DNA of 64,000 bases from Tricholomella constricta (Eukaryota > Basidiomycota > Agaricomycetes > Agaricales > Lyophyllaceae). Of the stretch, positions 23,657-34,077 are shown piece after piece; positions within the stretch are counted from its first letter, which is position 1, and each line of letters begins with the position of its first letter. The stretch covers positions 186,001 to 250,000 of the forward strand of contig JAACJP010000008.1 of NCBI GenBank assembly GCA_013368375.1, given 5' to 3'. The position numbers and the translations under genes are program-made. A model generated the notes under the pieces. The model was not told where the DNA came from and did not search any database. It worked only from the letters and a program-made list of their open reading frames with translations.

Positions 23657-24457
23657 TTGATTTTTTTTTATCGATCCGATTGATTCGCCGCTCGTGAGGC
23701 GGGCGGGCTTGGGAGGTCTTGGAGTCTTGGCTCCGCTGTCCGGAGTCCCGAGGAGCCTCCTCGATCCCCCCGCAACGATGAATAACACGTGGGACGTGGT
23801 GGCTTCACCGGTCGTCGCTGTCGTTGGGTATGCATGGGCCCGGCCTGGCTGAACCGCCACTGCATTTTTTCCTCTTTTTGAAATTATTTCTTTTCCTTTT
23901 TTTTCATCCCTTTTTCATTCGATTCCCGACACTTGGCGTCGGGTTACTGTTCTTTCTTCTCTGCATATTTATGTATACCCCTTTTATCTGAATCTCCTGC
24001 CTTTTCTCTCTTCATGTCGTTTGCTCACTCTCCACTCCGTTTGGCTATCCGATTTCTTAGCACCGCACATTCTTGTTTTCATTCACCAGTTTCTCCTTGT
24101 CCTGCAGTCTCTCTCTCCTCGCACAATTGTCACTGTATAATTTATTCGCCATGCACACACTCCCCGCTCATCTTTACCCATCTCGGGCCATTTATGTACT
24201 AACTGTTCCGGATACTTGATACTCTACGTGCCGCTGGCCATTGTATTTATCTTCCTCGTCTCGTCTCTTAGTCTGGGTCGACAGGGTGTATAGTAGTTAT
24301 CTATTCGGTATCATGTACATACAAATGTTTGGGAAGAACGGCTTATGCTAAATAAATACAAGGCATGGGTCGAACAACAAGGGAGAAAGAATGGAATCAA
24401 GAGAAGAATACAGCCGAGGAATGTAGGGGTAAGTGAAGCAAGAGTCGGAGAGCACAG
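23657..24457. other. 800-bp convergent intergenic region
   Basis: Lies between the stop codons of the kinase (+) and Ssr4 (-). Strongly T/C-rich around 23860-24180, as expected for 3' untranslated and terminator sequence. No gene seen. Confidence 0.5.
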
Positions 24458-25914
24458 CTACTGCACGGTGATGTCGTCTGCCCTGATATCCATCAGGCTG
24501 TCACTCAAGTTTTCTCGTTCTCGATCCGTCCGTAGTGCCTGCCGCTCGGCGCTCTTCGCCTTCAGAGCCTCGATCTCTTCCTGGAGCTTTGCCTGGAAAC
24601 GGAATTAGCGCGCTCTTCTGACCCCGTGTAGCGTAGTGATCACGTACTGTTTTTTCCTCGATTTCCGTTTTGTTGAAGATGGAATACGGTCGCGGCAGCG
24701 GCACGTTTTTATCCCCTGTACAAAAGGGGGTATATCAAATGGGAGCTGGGAGGGAGATAACACCGTGACGGCGCACCATATGCTGCGAATTTGAAAACTT
24801 CGTTCATCATGTCATGATTCCTCTTGTACCTGTTGAGGGCCAGTGTCCGTGCAGATATTTGGTCAATATCGTCTGCGTGAGAATGTATGAGATATTATGT
24901 ACGAGCTTGAGAGCTGGCAGGATGGACCTCCCGAATCATCGTCCTCTGGACGTGGTGGCCGCTAGTTTTGGGTGTCAGCAAACTCAAGCGGCGGAAAACT
25001 GAGCACACTCACCCCACTTGTGCTGCTACTCCGGTTCCGCGCCCGCTCCTGCTCCCTCCTGCGTTCCAGCATCTCCATGTTTGTATTTTGTTGTGCAACC
25101 ATAGCCTGCTGCTGCGTAAAGTTCATGGGCATCCCGGGCTGTTGCATCGGCGGTGCGGCAGACTGCATGGGTGCAGCTCCAGGCGGGTACACCTTCTGGC
25201 CCATCTTCTCGCCGGACACGTACACGGCCGGCTCGTTCACGATGCGCAACGGGTAGTTACGCACGGGCTGGTTCATCAGTGATGGCAAGATCTCTGGCCG
25301 GCCAAAGCGTCAGTCAGTCACATCATCCGGGGAAGAGCGCAGGACGCGCAAATGGCAAAAGACTCGCGTGTCTGGGGTCCTTGTGTGTAGTGCACGACCA
25401 CGAGCTGTGGGTTCCCTCCCTTTGTGAGGCGGTACCGCCGCCGACACCGCCAAGCGTTTGCATCTGAGGAGCCTGGAATGAAGCCGAACTTCTGCTCGTG
25501 CACCTCCATAAGCTGCTTTCGTGATCAGCTACGTCTTCAAATGTAGGTGATATCAGAGGCGGCTCACATGATTGCTTCCGACAGGAATTGTAATTTTACC
25601 CTCCTGATCCTGATAGCGGAGGCCGTCGATGGGAAATGGGGATTGTGGCGGCAAAAACAAAAGTAAAACCTGCCCCTCTACATTGCAGAAAAATATGGCT
25701 GTCGCGTCGCGTTTTCACCACAAAACACTCGCGACTCACCTGGTGGCTTGTCGACGAAACCCCATCCAAACGGCACGGTATTTGCCATGGACATCGCCCG
25801 TAGTAACATGTTGAGGGCTGATTCATATGTGACTTCCCGATGGAGACCTAGGTTTTCTGGATAGCGAAGACATAGCCCTTCAGCTTGAGCTTGTTGGAAA
25901 CTCGAAGAAGCCAT
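24458..25914 (-). CDS. SSR4: SWI/SNF and RSC chromatin-remodelling complex subunit Ssr4
   Basis: Spliced from about eight exons. Ssr4 is a fungus-specific subunit of SWI/SNF and RSC remodellers in the nucleus. The start MASSSFQQAQAEGLCLRYPE is at 25912-25914. Then follow AMANTVPFGW-like text, GQVLLLFLPPQSPFPIDGLRY, QDQEGKITIPVGSN, EVHEQKFGFIPGS, RRRYRLTKGGNPQLVVVHY, LPSLMNQPVRNYPLRIVNEP, a Met/Gln/Pro-rich linker, the ERRREQERARNRSS basic helix, SARTLALNRYKRNHDMMNEVF, and a C-terminal coiled coil (AKLQEEIEALKAKSAE) ending at TAG 24458-24460. The intron at 25367-25294 needs a GC donor (GCGAGT) to keep the frame between GPQT and ILPSLMNQP. Other introns use GT-AG. Confidence 0.88.
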
Positions 25915-26565
25915 TTCACGCGGTCAAGGCTGCTTGACTGGGGTTGCCCAACGTGCGTGAAATTTGTCACGAGCATGTGAACCAAACAACGCAATTTCCC
26001 TCTCTCCCCGCGCGGGTCGATCTACTTCTGGATGTTGTCAAATACAATATAGAATCTAGTCAATCCTCATGCCTTGCCTACTCTCTGCCGCACAAGCCAA
26101 AACATCCGTCCCTTTGCAAACAGTGCCCTCAGCCATTTGGCGGCCCGCGGGTGAAAATTGCTAAGTGCCTTTTCACATAAGTATCTTGAAGCCTTTACGC
26201 CGCCTCACCGGCGTGGCGTCCGTACTTCCAAGCACCTCACCTCACTTTGGAGCTGTGTCGTATTGTTCCCAACGACGATGTAAGCCTTAACCCTTTCACA
26301 ACGTCCTGAGCCAGGCGCGGGAATTATCTCTGAGCCCTCGAGGTCAACAATTCTTGTCACAATGTCAATTTTAGCTCCGGTCTTTGAAACATCACCCAGT
26401 TCACTGTAACGGCGAAAAGGGTAGCTACACGTAAAGAATACCTAGGTAGGGATATTACATATGTCTACGAACCTTCCGCCGACTGCGTTGAATCGATGAA
26501 GGGGATGACGGCGACCCGGTAGACCAGCATGCTTTTCATCTAAAATCATGGTTGTGTATTTCATT

Positions 26566-26841
26566 TTACTCGCCTAACCATTGTCGTAAGGAATTTTGAT
26601 TTGAAGATGCGCGGCGAGGTGCGGCAGCGCCCCGCCACATGTTCGCGACAGACGGAACACTCTCGATTTTTGCCAGACGAACTTTTCGCCAAAGTTGAAG
26701 GGGGTTGATGACAGGGAAAAAAATCAGACCAATATACGGCAGTATAATAAACCCAGGCGCGTTCGCAAGGTCCAAATGTGACTGAATAATTCGGGCGCAC
26801 TTGCGCGTGGCGACCTTTAGCTGCGCCAGCAGCGCCGTCAT
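26566..26841 (-). CDS. hypothetical small membrane protein (91 aa)
   Basis: A clean frame starts with MTALLAQLKVATRKCAR, contains one strong hydrophobic segment (APGFIILPYIGLIFFPVI) and a basic Arg/Lys-rich tail, and ends at a stop at 26566. A GTAAGT donor at about 26879 with an acceptor-like CTCAG just upstream of the ATG suggests an intron in its leader. I do not recognise it; it could be a decayed gene fragment or an orphan protein. Confidence 0.3.
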   Translation of the reverse strand: MTALLAQLKVATRKCARIIQSHLDLANAPGFIILPYIGLIFFPVINPLQLWRKVRLAKIESVPSVANMWRGAAAPRRASSNQNSLRQWLGE

Positions 26842-27551
26842 TATATCATGAATGAGAACTGAGTCAGTGTATACTTACGAAATACCAAATATTTGAAAGG
26901 CGTTAAAAATCACATTCCCGCAAAGATTGAAGGGGAATGCGGACCAAGCATGCAACTGCCTGCTACCCGTGTGTGTTTCATCAAATCCTGCGTGAGTTCA
27001 ATGTTCTAAGTACGGGTAATCAATGGAGTTGAAGGCGAATAGAAGGTCGAAAACGTTGACGCAATTGCCGGAATCCGGGACGGAGCCGATGCCGGCCCTA
27101 ACGTCCGATTGTTTGGTTTATAAGGTCCACCCAGCCATCGTGACTCTTCGGAGGATCCGCTTCCCCAACAACGTAGATGCATCCAACAGCGACGAGTGAG
27201 TGTCCGTAACCTCTTTCGACTCTTCAGCACTGCTTTCTAACCATATATCCAGTCGCTGTCGACTATGTGGCGCATAGCGGGCCCCGGCACCTAGAGCAGA
27301 AACTCGTTAGTTTTGAACTGGCGTTATCACAGCTCTTCTCCCCTAACAACTTTCCTATCTAGTGCGTGCGTTGGCTGCGAGCTGCCCTCTTCGAGCGGTG
27401 CATTGCGGGTTGTTGCGAGGCTGTTGGGGGTTGACTCAACAGGTGAGTTGTTACCTCCTCCCGACATGAATCATAATCCAACGCATTCTCTAGCCTCAGC
27501 GAGACGGTCAAGCACTTACGGGTACTTGATGTCTTGATGCCCGTAGGGCAG

Positions 27552-27590
27552 GCCTCATAGTGGTCATCACGACGATGACCACTATGAGGC
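27552..27590. repeat. perfect 17-bp inverted repeat (hairpin)
   Basis: GCCTCATAGTGGTCATC (27552-27568), loop ACGAC, GATGACCACTATGAGGC (27574-27590). The arms match at every base. It lies about 290 bp downstream of the TRP4 stop (gene on the minus strand). A second, direct repeat GCAGACCGTTG / GCGGACCGTTG follows at about 27617-27646. Confidence 0.8.
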
Positions 27591-27878
27591 GAACGAGGAG
27601 ACTCTCGCGTCTCTTGCAGACCGTTGGGTCTCCTGCGGACCGTTGCGTTGGTTTCGCCTTCGTGAAGGTTCTACCTAAAATCAAATAACCCAGGCCATCT
27701 GTATATCACACTGTTTATTTACTCGTCAAGCTGTAGGAATAAAAATGTGTTGATATTCAAGGTTGGTGTGATGATGATAAGTCAAGGGCAGATTGGGATT
27801 GTCGCAACGTCGACGCATTCCAGCAAGGTTGAATCTATTGGCACAATCTATGGTCTAAATTTACATTGTCGTCGAAGA

Positions 27879-29023
27879 TTATTCGGATGTAGCCAGACGC
27901 CCTGCATCACGGAACTGCTCTAGTGCTTTCCACGCTGAACCCGATGTGATACTCTCCAACGCCATCGCACTCCCATGTTTATAATCTTTCGCCAACCCAG
28001 CGATAACAAGGAGAGCCGATGCGTTCATCAGAACGAAATCAAGGACTGGCGTCAAATCCCCTGGAATGTGCTTCCCCGATGTAAGCAACCGCCTGAATGT
28101 CTCCGCGTTGTCTTGCGCGCTGCCGCCGCCCACATCAGTCAGCGGATGCACCTCCAGGCCGAAATCGTCAGGATGGAGCATTTTCTCGGTGATTATTCCA
28201 TCCTTGAGTTCCCAAGCCCATGTGGGACCAGCGCAGCTGATCTCGTCAAGACGTTCACACCCGCATACAACGAGGGCACGCTCAACACCGCCGTCACGCA
28301 ACGATTGGGCGAAAGTCGAGCCGATCTCACGCTCTACCACGCCCAGCACCATGCCGCGTGGCCGAGCAGGGTTGATCAGCGGTCCCAGGACGTTGAACAT
28401 CGTGCGAAAGGGAAGGGCTTTTCGGTAAGGTGCGATAAACGCGAGAGATGGGTGATAATGAGGTGCCAGGATGAAGGTAAACGGCACACGAGGAATAGGA
28501 GTGGGGGTTCCTGCTGCTGGAGCGGTAAATGAGCAGCCTAACGATTCTAAGAAATCGGCAGATCCTGACGAGGATGTCGCTGCGCGGCTGCCATGCTAAA
28601 TGGAAAAAAGTTTGATCACAATAAGATTAGGGCGATTGAATAACCTAGAACCCTCACCTTGATCACACGGGCACCTGCGCCTGCAGCCACAACGGCTGCT
28701 GCGGTGCTGACGTTGAATAAATTATAACCGTCGCCCCCCGTGCCAACAATATCAACGACGAAATCGTTCTCGGCGTCCTGGACATCGGCTTTTAGAGCTT
28801 TCTCCCGCAAAACTTGGGCCGCGGCAGCGAGTGACTCCGGTCTTCGTTCGACACGATGTACATGCAACGCCGTCAAGAAAGCGCCTATTTGACTTGGCTG
28901 TAAGATATTCGGGGTGAATAGATGATTGAGAGCCGATTTCAAGTCATCCGCGGTGAAGTATTCTGGAGTCTGGACAAGCCTGTTTAAAAGCGGCTTGAAT
29001 GAGTCGGAGGTGTACTCTGGCAT
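27879..29023 (-). CDS. TRP4: anthranilate phosphoribosyltransferase (tryptophan biosynthesis)
   Basis: Two exons (29023-28658 and 28595-27879) give 360 codons plus stop. The enzyme transfers phosphoribosyl from PRPP to anthranilate, step two of the tryptophan branch. Seen: an alpha-helical N-terminus with QIGAFLTALHVHRVERRPES, the PRPP/Mg loop VDIVGTGGDGYNLFNVSTAA, VIKHGSRAATSSSGSADFLESLG across the intron, APHYHPSLAFIAPYRK, RTMFNVLGPLINPARPRG and GCERLDEIS. Length matches fungal TRP4. The start is fixed by MPEYTSDSF preceding the conserved helix. The single intron (28657-28596) has GTGAGG and TTTAG borders. Confidence 0.95.
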
Positions 29024-30231
29024 GAGAATTTTTGGTAATGATGTTCAGCGTCGAGTGTAGCCCCGCTTTTAAAGCTGTAGCTTCGAGGTGGTGTAAAGGT
29101 TGATTTGACCGATGCGATGAATTTGCTTGGAATACCCACGTTTTGCACCTGACTCATTTCAGCCCCGAGATCATACCGCTCTACGTGTCGCGACTGAGGC
29201 TGCACCGAATCACGTCTGCCTCTATTATCTGGGATGCGGGCTTCAGTTATAGAACGAGGCTGATGAGCGGACATGGATGAAATGAAAGTTGGAAATATCA
29301 ACGGCGATGATGCTATACTGGTCATCACACAAGCTCCGTGACTATTATCCCACCCCTGGGCCTGTGTACTTGCCTGACTCTCCTCTTGTCCAGCGCCAAA
29401 ATGTTTAGTCTGACTGTTCGGGCTGCTATGTCTCTGAACGCATCATCGATGCAAAGCCGGACTTTCTACCACCGGGTGGTTTCACAAATATCAGAAGTTG
29501 ACCTTTGACACTACCGGATCGTGACGTGGAATTCTGATGATATGTCGCTATCAAGCCTATCTCTTTGGATTCTCGGCCTGGCTAACGTTATGGCCTCTGC
29601 AAGACGCTTCTTACTTTATGGGGCGTTCATTCATGGGGCGTTCCCCATTTCGAAATTTGCTGCAGGAGCTTTCCGGTTCGAAATAGGAACCTTCATTCAT
29701 CACCCGAGTTAAGTATTCAGCGCTGCTCTTTCAATACTTACGTGTTCATTATTTTCCTTCTGTAATATAGCATTCTTTATCGGATGACGCCCATGTTCGC
29801 ACTACATGCGCATCCCACCGTCCACCCCAAACTTCTACTAAAGCACATAAGCCGGCTACAATTGAATTTAAGACATATCTTTGCCTCCCGTTCCAGGTGA
29901 TCATCCTTTAAGGGTCCAGATGTGGTTCGGTACATATCATTCCGCCTACATCGGCAGCCACCGCAATCTTAGAATCCGGTGATATCATCTCCGGTGCATG
30001 TCTGTGTTCACCGGTTCGTTTCTTCTCTTCTAATTCTAGTTCAAGAACAAAAGTCGATTGGACACAGCGCATCTCTCCTTTCGCAGCAACTCCCACCATA
30101 CCGCATGTACGCCCATGATTTTATCCTGGTACAAACATCTGACCGGTATCTTTTTGTGCCGCAGGGCATCACGGGCGTCTCGCAGAAGGCGGACGACAGC
30201 AGTGGGGAATCCTGCCGCTTCCCGTGTCACG
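29024..30231. other. 1.2-kb divergent intergenic region with overlapping upstream ORF
   Basis: Lies between the starts of TRP4 (-) and the F-box-like gene (+). A 114-codon minus-strand frame (29328-28984) starts MMTSIASSPLIFPTF and overlaps the TRP4 start out of frame; it may be a regulatory upstream ORF or chance. GGGGCGTTC is repeated near 29619-29643. Confidence 0.4.
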
Positions 30232-31432
30232 ATGTACAGCGTCGCGAAGCCACGGATAGCCATCCCTGCTACATTTATGGGCCCAATAAACACACCTCGT
30301 CCTGCCATTCCTTCTGAGCTTTACAGGAATATTATCGAATGGGTCGCGGACACGCAAGATTTATGCAACCTCTCTTTGACTTCTCGGATCTGCTGTACAG
30401 AGGCACAGCGCATCCTCTACCGTGTCGTTGATCTCGCCCAGAATACACGAGCACCAGTCCTCTGGGCATCTACTATACTCGAGCACCCACGCAGAGCAGA
30501 AGCAGTCCGCGCCTTGACCTTGAGGTTCGATCTTTCGTTTCTCATCGTTCCAGATATGATGCTTTCGCCGTTGGAACTTATTTCGCGAGCGCTCCGAACG
30601 CTTCGGAAACTTGAAAAACTTGTCCTCGTCGGCCATCCCAAGGTGATGATGCATCCTATCCACAGCTGGATCCTTGACGGATGCACCGCCCACCTTAACG
30701 TATTTCATAATTTCGTCTTCCCGGCCTCGTCCATCATCCCTTTCCTCTCTCGGCAACCAAATCTTCGCCAGTGGACACAGATGGGTGTGTTCCACGGAGA
30801 GATCATCAGAGACACGCTGATGCCTCAGTTGACCGAGCTCGACGTTCATGCTTCAGCTCTCCCATGTTTCACGACACCGCGGCCTTTGGTGCGGGTACGC
30901 CTCAAGATCGATGATCATGGGGGCAGGGAGAAAACCTGGGAGCGCAAGGCGATCCAGTCTCTCGCTCTCTTTGGTTCCACTTTATCCACGCTTATTATCG
31001 AACACTCTTCCATATCAAATCATCTGGCACCGGTTGAAGTTTTTGGCGTTCTCATCGAGGCCACGCCGAATTTGAAAACACTGGTTTATACTCTGATGTC
31101 GAATCTCGATGAAGTAAGTTCTAAACAGCGTGCCCACAACCTTGTTTGACGTTCTGTATCAGGACACCTTTTCACAGGCCTGTATGGAACATTTATCGAG
31201 ATTTCCGAAATTGGGAATTCTAGCGTTGTATTTCAAGGGTCAGTTATGCGTTACCCAAGATCGTATGGCGATGGCGAAACGTGCTTTCGAACGATGTCCG
31301 CCCCTTCAATGCGTTGTCATGAGAGACAACACCGGACACTCTTATGCAAGGCGCGAGGACATATTGGTTGCTGAAGGGAACGATGCCGGAGTTCTCTCAT
31401 CCGGGATTCGTAGAGAGAGCATTAAATTGTAA
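30232..31432 (+). CDS. F-box-like domain protein
   Basis: Two exons (30232-31113, 31163-31432; donor GTAAGT, acceptor TATCAG) give 383 codons plus stop. The N-terminal motif IPSELYRNIIEWVADTQDLC and LSLTSRICCTEAQRILYRVV is the F-box-like pattern common in the expanded Agaricomycete families; it should bind Skp1 and recruit a substrate to an SCF ubiquitin ligase. The remainder is Leu-rich (LRKLEKLVLVGH, LFGSTLSTLIIEHSS, LEATPNLKTLVYT type segments), resembling degenerate leucine-rich repeats for substrate binding. The start ATG at 30232 gives a short leader before the F-box; in-frame ATGs upstream (30058) would add an Arg-rich extension. The protein ends shortly after a conserved CVVMRD strand. 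Confidence 0.75.
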
Positions 31433-32292
31433 CAGCCTCAGACTCCTTGCAGTCCACATTCTATGAACATTATTACCACAGGCATTTGTTACACTCCAGA
31501 GTGGAGGGTCTTCCCAACGATCGAAGTCAATGTTGTGCATGCTAATTGGTCTTCGCGACTTATCAGTCAAGGAAGCGCGAGGAAGACCTAGAGTGCATAA
31601 ATTCGTAAGGTCAGGCGTCTCACTGCCTAGGTAACATATCCGTGAGGGACGCGCTTCGAATCGTCCGGAGTGAATCATGTAGAGTATAAAACAAACCATC
31701 CCCCAGTAATGTGATCTCAAAGGTGATTTTGCATTGATACTCACGCCGTGGACCTGGGGTCCCATGAACAAAAACAAACAACCCAGATGAGGCCAACGAA
31801 GGAGCTAGGCAGGGAGGGGTGTAGTATTTAGCGTCTCTCGTAGAACGTGAATACCTGTTTGTATGTACGTGGACCATGGGCGCAATGCGCCTCGAACACG
31901 ATAATATGATTAAATGTTTTTAAAAAAGAGTAGGGAAATAGATTGGAGGGAACGTATCGCATCCTGGGTTTCCTTTAGACATAATGTCATTGAAAAGTCT
32001 TCCTCACTGCAGAGTATATATCAGGATAATTTGAATACAAGTCCAAGGAAGTGGCGCAAGTATGCAGCAACTTGCTGCCGGGTTTATGAATCTCACACTG
32101 CTCTTGCCTGCAGCGATCCGGAAGTAAGATAGCCTCCTGATGTCTTCATGGATTTGCGTTTGGTGCATCTGATCCCCCGCACCAATTTTGAGTTGACCTC
32201 ATATTGAAGGGGGAAAAATCGGCTTATCTGAACCCCTCGCCGTGTAAGTATCATCGTTCCACGCACCGCTATAACACAAGAGAAGATCTACG
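31433..32292. other. convergent intergenic region
   Basis: About 860 bp between the stops of the F-box-like gene (+) and HIS1 (-). Minus-strand frames around 31400-31880 show no splice-consistent or recognisable protein. Confidence 0.45.
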
Positions 32293-33510
32293 TTAAACTC
32301 TACAATTATTGAGATTGAAAATCAATATATCTTCCGCTCCAGCCTTCATCAGGTCATCCATTATCGATGCACTCTTGCTCTTCTCTATCATGCTGCTGAC
32401 ACCAACCCAGTTGTCCTCTTCGAGAGGGCTTATTGTCGGCGCTTTTCGTCCTGGGGTGATAAGAGTCGCAGCAGCGAGTTTGTCTCGGGAGATGTTATAC
32501 TGGCATACGACATATTTGTTGGCCGCAACGACACCTGCGATGCGAGTCGTGATGACGTCGATAATCGACGCGACGTCTGGACGTTTCGGTGAATTCGACT
32601 TGATGAGTACAGCCTCTGTATCAAGCACCGTTGCAATAGCGTGGAGACCAGCGGCCCGCATCGTATCTCCAGACTCTGTTCAAACAGGTACGTTCAATCA
32701 TCGCTTGCAATTTGTATTACAAAATGTCGACTCACCAACAAGATCAACTGTTCCCCAAAACAGATCAATAAATAATAGAGATGGACATCCAGACCACTCA
32801 CCTATTCCATCGGCTAGCCCGAGCGCACAGGCAGCTTCTACACTGCCTCCGACATATTCTATAGTGGTCCGATTGGCTCCCGTAAGCTGCAAACGAGAAT
32901 CCACTTGGTTGAAATAGCCTTGCGATAGGTTCTTGAAGCTGGAGACCACTCGTTTTCCCGCCAGATCGTCCACCGTCTTTATAGAGCCGACCTCGGGAAC
33001 CTGCACTTGTAGGGAGCACTTCCCGAAACCGAGTCGTAGGACTTGTGTGACTAAACCCTGCATCTGTGCCTCTAGGATAACATCGTGTCCGGTGATACCC
33101 AAATCGACATCGCCTTTGCCCACGAACGATGGGATATCAGCCGCAGGGAGGAAGACGCTGGTTATCGGTCAGATCATGGGAAGACGAAGAAAATGTGTTC
33201 GTATACAGAGCAATAGGGTGGTTCAAAACGACGCAGACATCCAATCTGTTACTTCTCCGGAACTGTATATCAGCCCCTGCGATACCATTCAATCCTGAAA
33301 TCAGGGCAGACCAATACTTGTAGAACTGACCTGCCAGCAGCGAGATACACTTGTCGTAGAGCCTTCCTACAAATATGCTGTGTGCAGCGATCTCGATGGA
33401 GATGTACAAGGAAATATACCTTTCTTTGGAATGGCAAACAGCAAGCGACCCTCAAGAGATTCTGCATCTGAAGTCGATGTAAGCAGGGAGTGAAACTGAG
33501 AGTATAGCAT
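32293..33510 (-). CDS. HIS1: ATP phosphoribosyltransferase (histidine biosynthesis)
   Basis: Catalyses the first, feedback-controlled step of histidine synthesis, joining PRPP and ATP. Splicing at least seven exons yields, in order: LEGRLLFAIPKKGRLYDKC, ADIQFRRSNRLDVCVV, VFLPAADIPSFVGKGDVDLG, ITGHDVILEAQ, LAGKRVVSSFKNLSQGYF, EYVGGSVEAACALGLADGIV, DLVESGDTMRAAGLHAI, and a C-terminal regulatory (HisG_C) domain TLITPGRKAPTISPLEEDNW ending DILIFNLNNCRV. A 12-nt exon (32747-32736) supplies VDLV between two introns. The start at 33508-33510 (MLYSQFHSL) is the first in-frame ATG; the N-terminus is not conserved, so it is less certain. Stop TAA 32293-32295. Confidence 0.92.
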
Positions 33511-34077
33511 TACACGCACTCATTCTAGCAGCGCTGGCGAAGCAAAGGAGACAGATGTTATCTATATGATGACTCGGAAATTTTTGCCAAGATCTACTTT
33601 GGTATAAAGCAATGGTGGCTGTGTCGGCCGATCAGTTATCGATCAGGCATTGTTGGCAATGGCTTCCTCACTGCAACAGCCATGGCCTTTAAACTTGCTG
33701 GTTCAGTTGGGACACAATCTTTCGCACAGTCTCTCACGACGAAATTGTACTCTGTGTGAACCATCATACACCTCAGTGTTTAACTTTACTGGTTCTCAAA
33801 CCCTATCCACAACACGTTTGGGGGAGAATTGCCACTTAAAACCCCACAGCCAACTGCAGTGTGCCGCGTGGTTGAATTTTGCTTCTGAGCAGGCGCTGTA
33901 GACGCTCAAGGGTACTTTATATGGACTAAAGCTTTCCCAGACCTACGGCCTTTCTGGCCATGCTTGGAGTCGTCAGCGCTTTCTCGGTCACCTGTGCAGC
34001 TCCATGCCACACAGAAGGAAGTCTTTGGCGCTCATGAAGTATTTAAATACAACGGACAAGCTTGAAAGCGGCACAGC
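33511..34077. other. divergent intergenic region
   Basis: About 570 bp between HIS1 (-) and the next plus-strand gene; should carry both promoters. No gene seen; short plus frames at 33650-33901 are not supported. Confidence 0.45.

Larger units (their letters stand above)
25915..27878. other. 2-kb interval with only weak gene candidates
   Basis: Holds the upstream region of Ssr4, an orphan hydrophobic frame on the minus strand (26566-26841), short plus-strand frames with splice-like signals (27023-27540) and a perfect hairpin (27552-27590). TRP4 ends at 27879. None of the frames matches a family I know. Confidence 0.4.
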
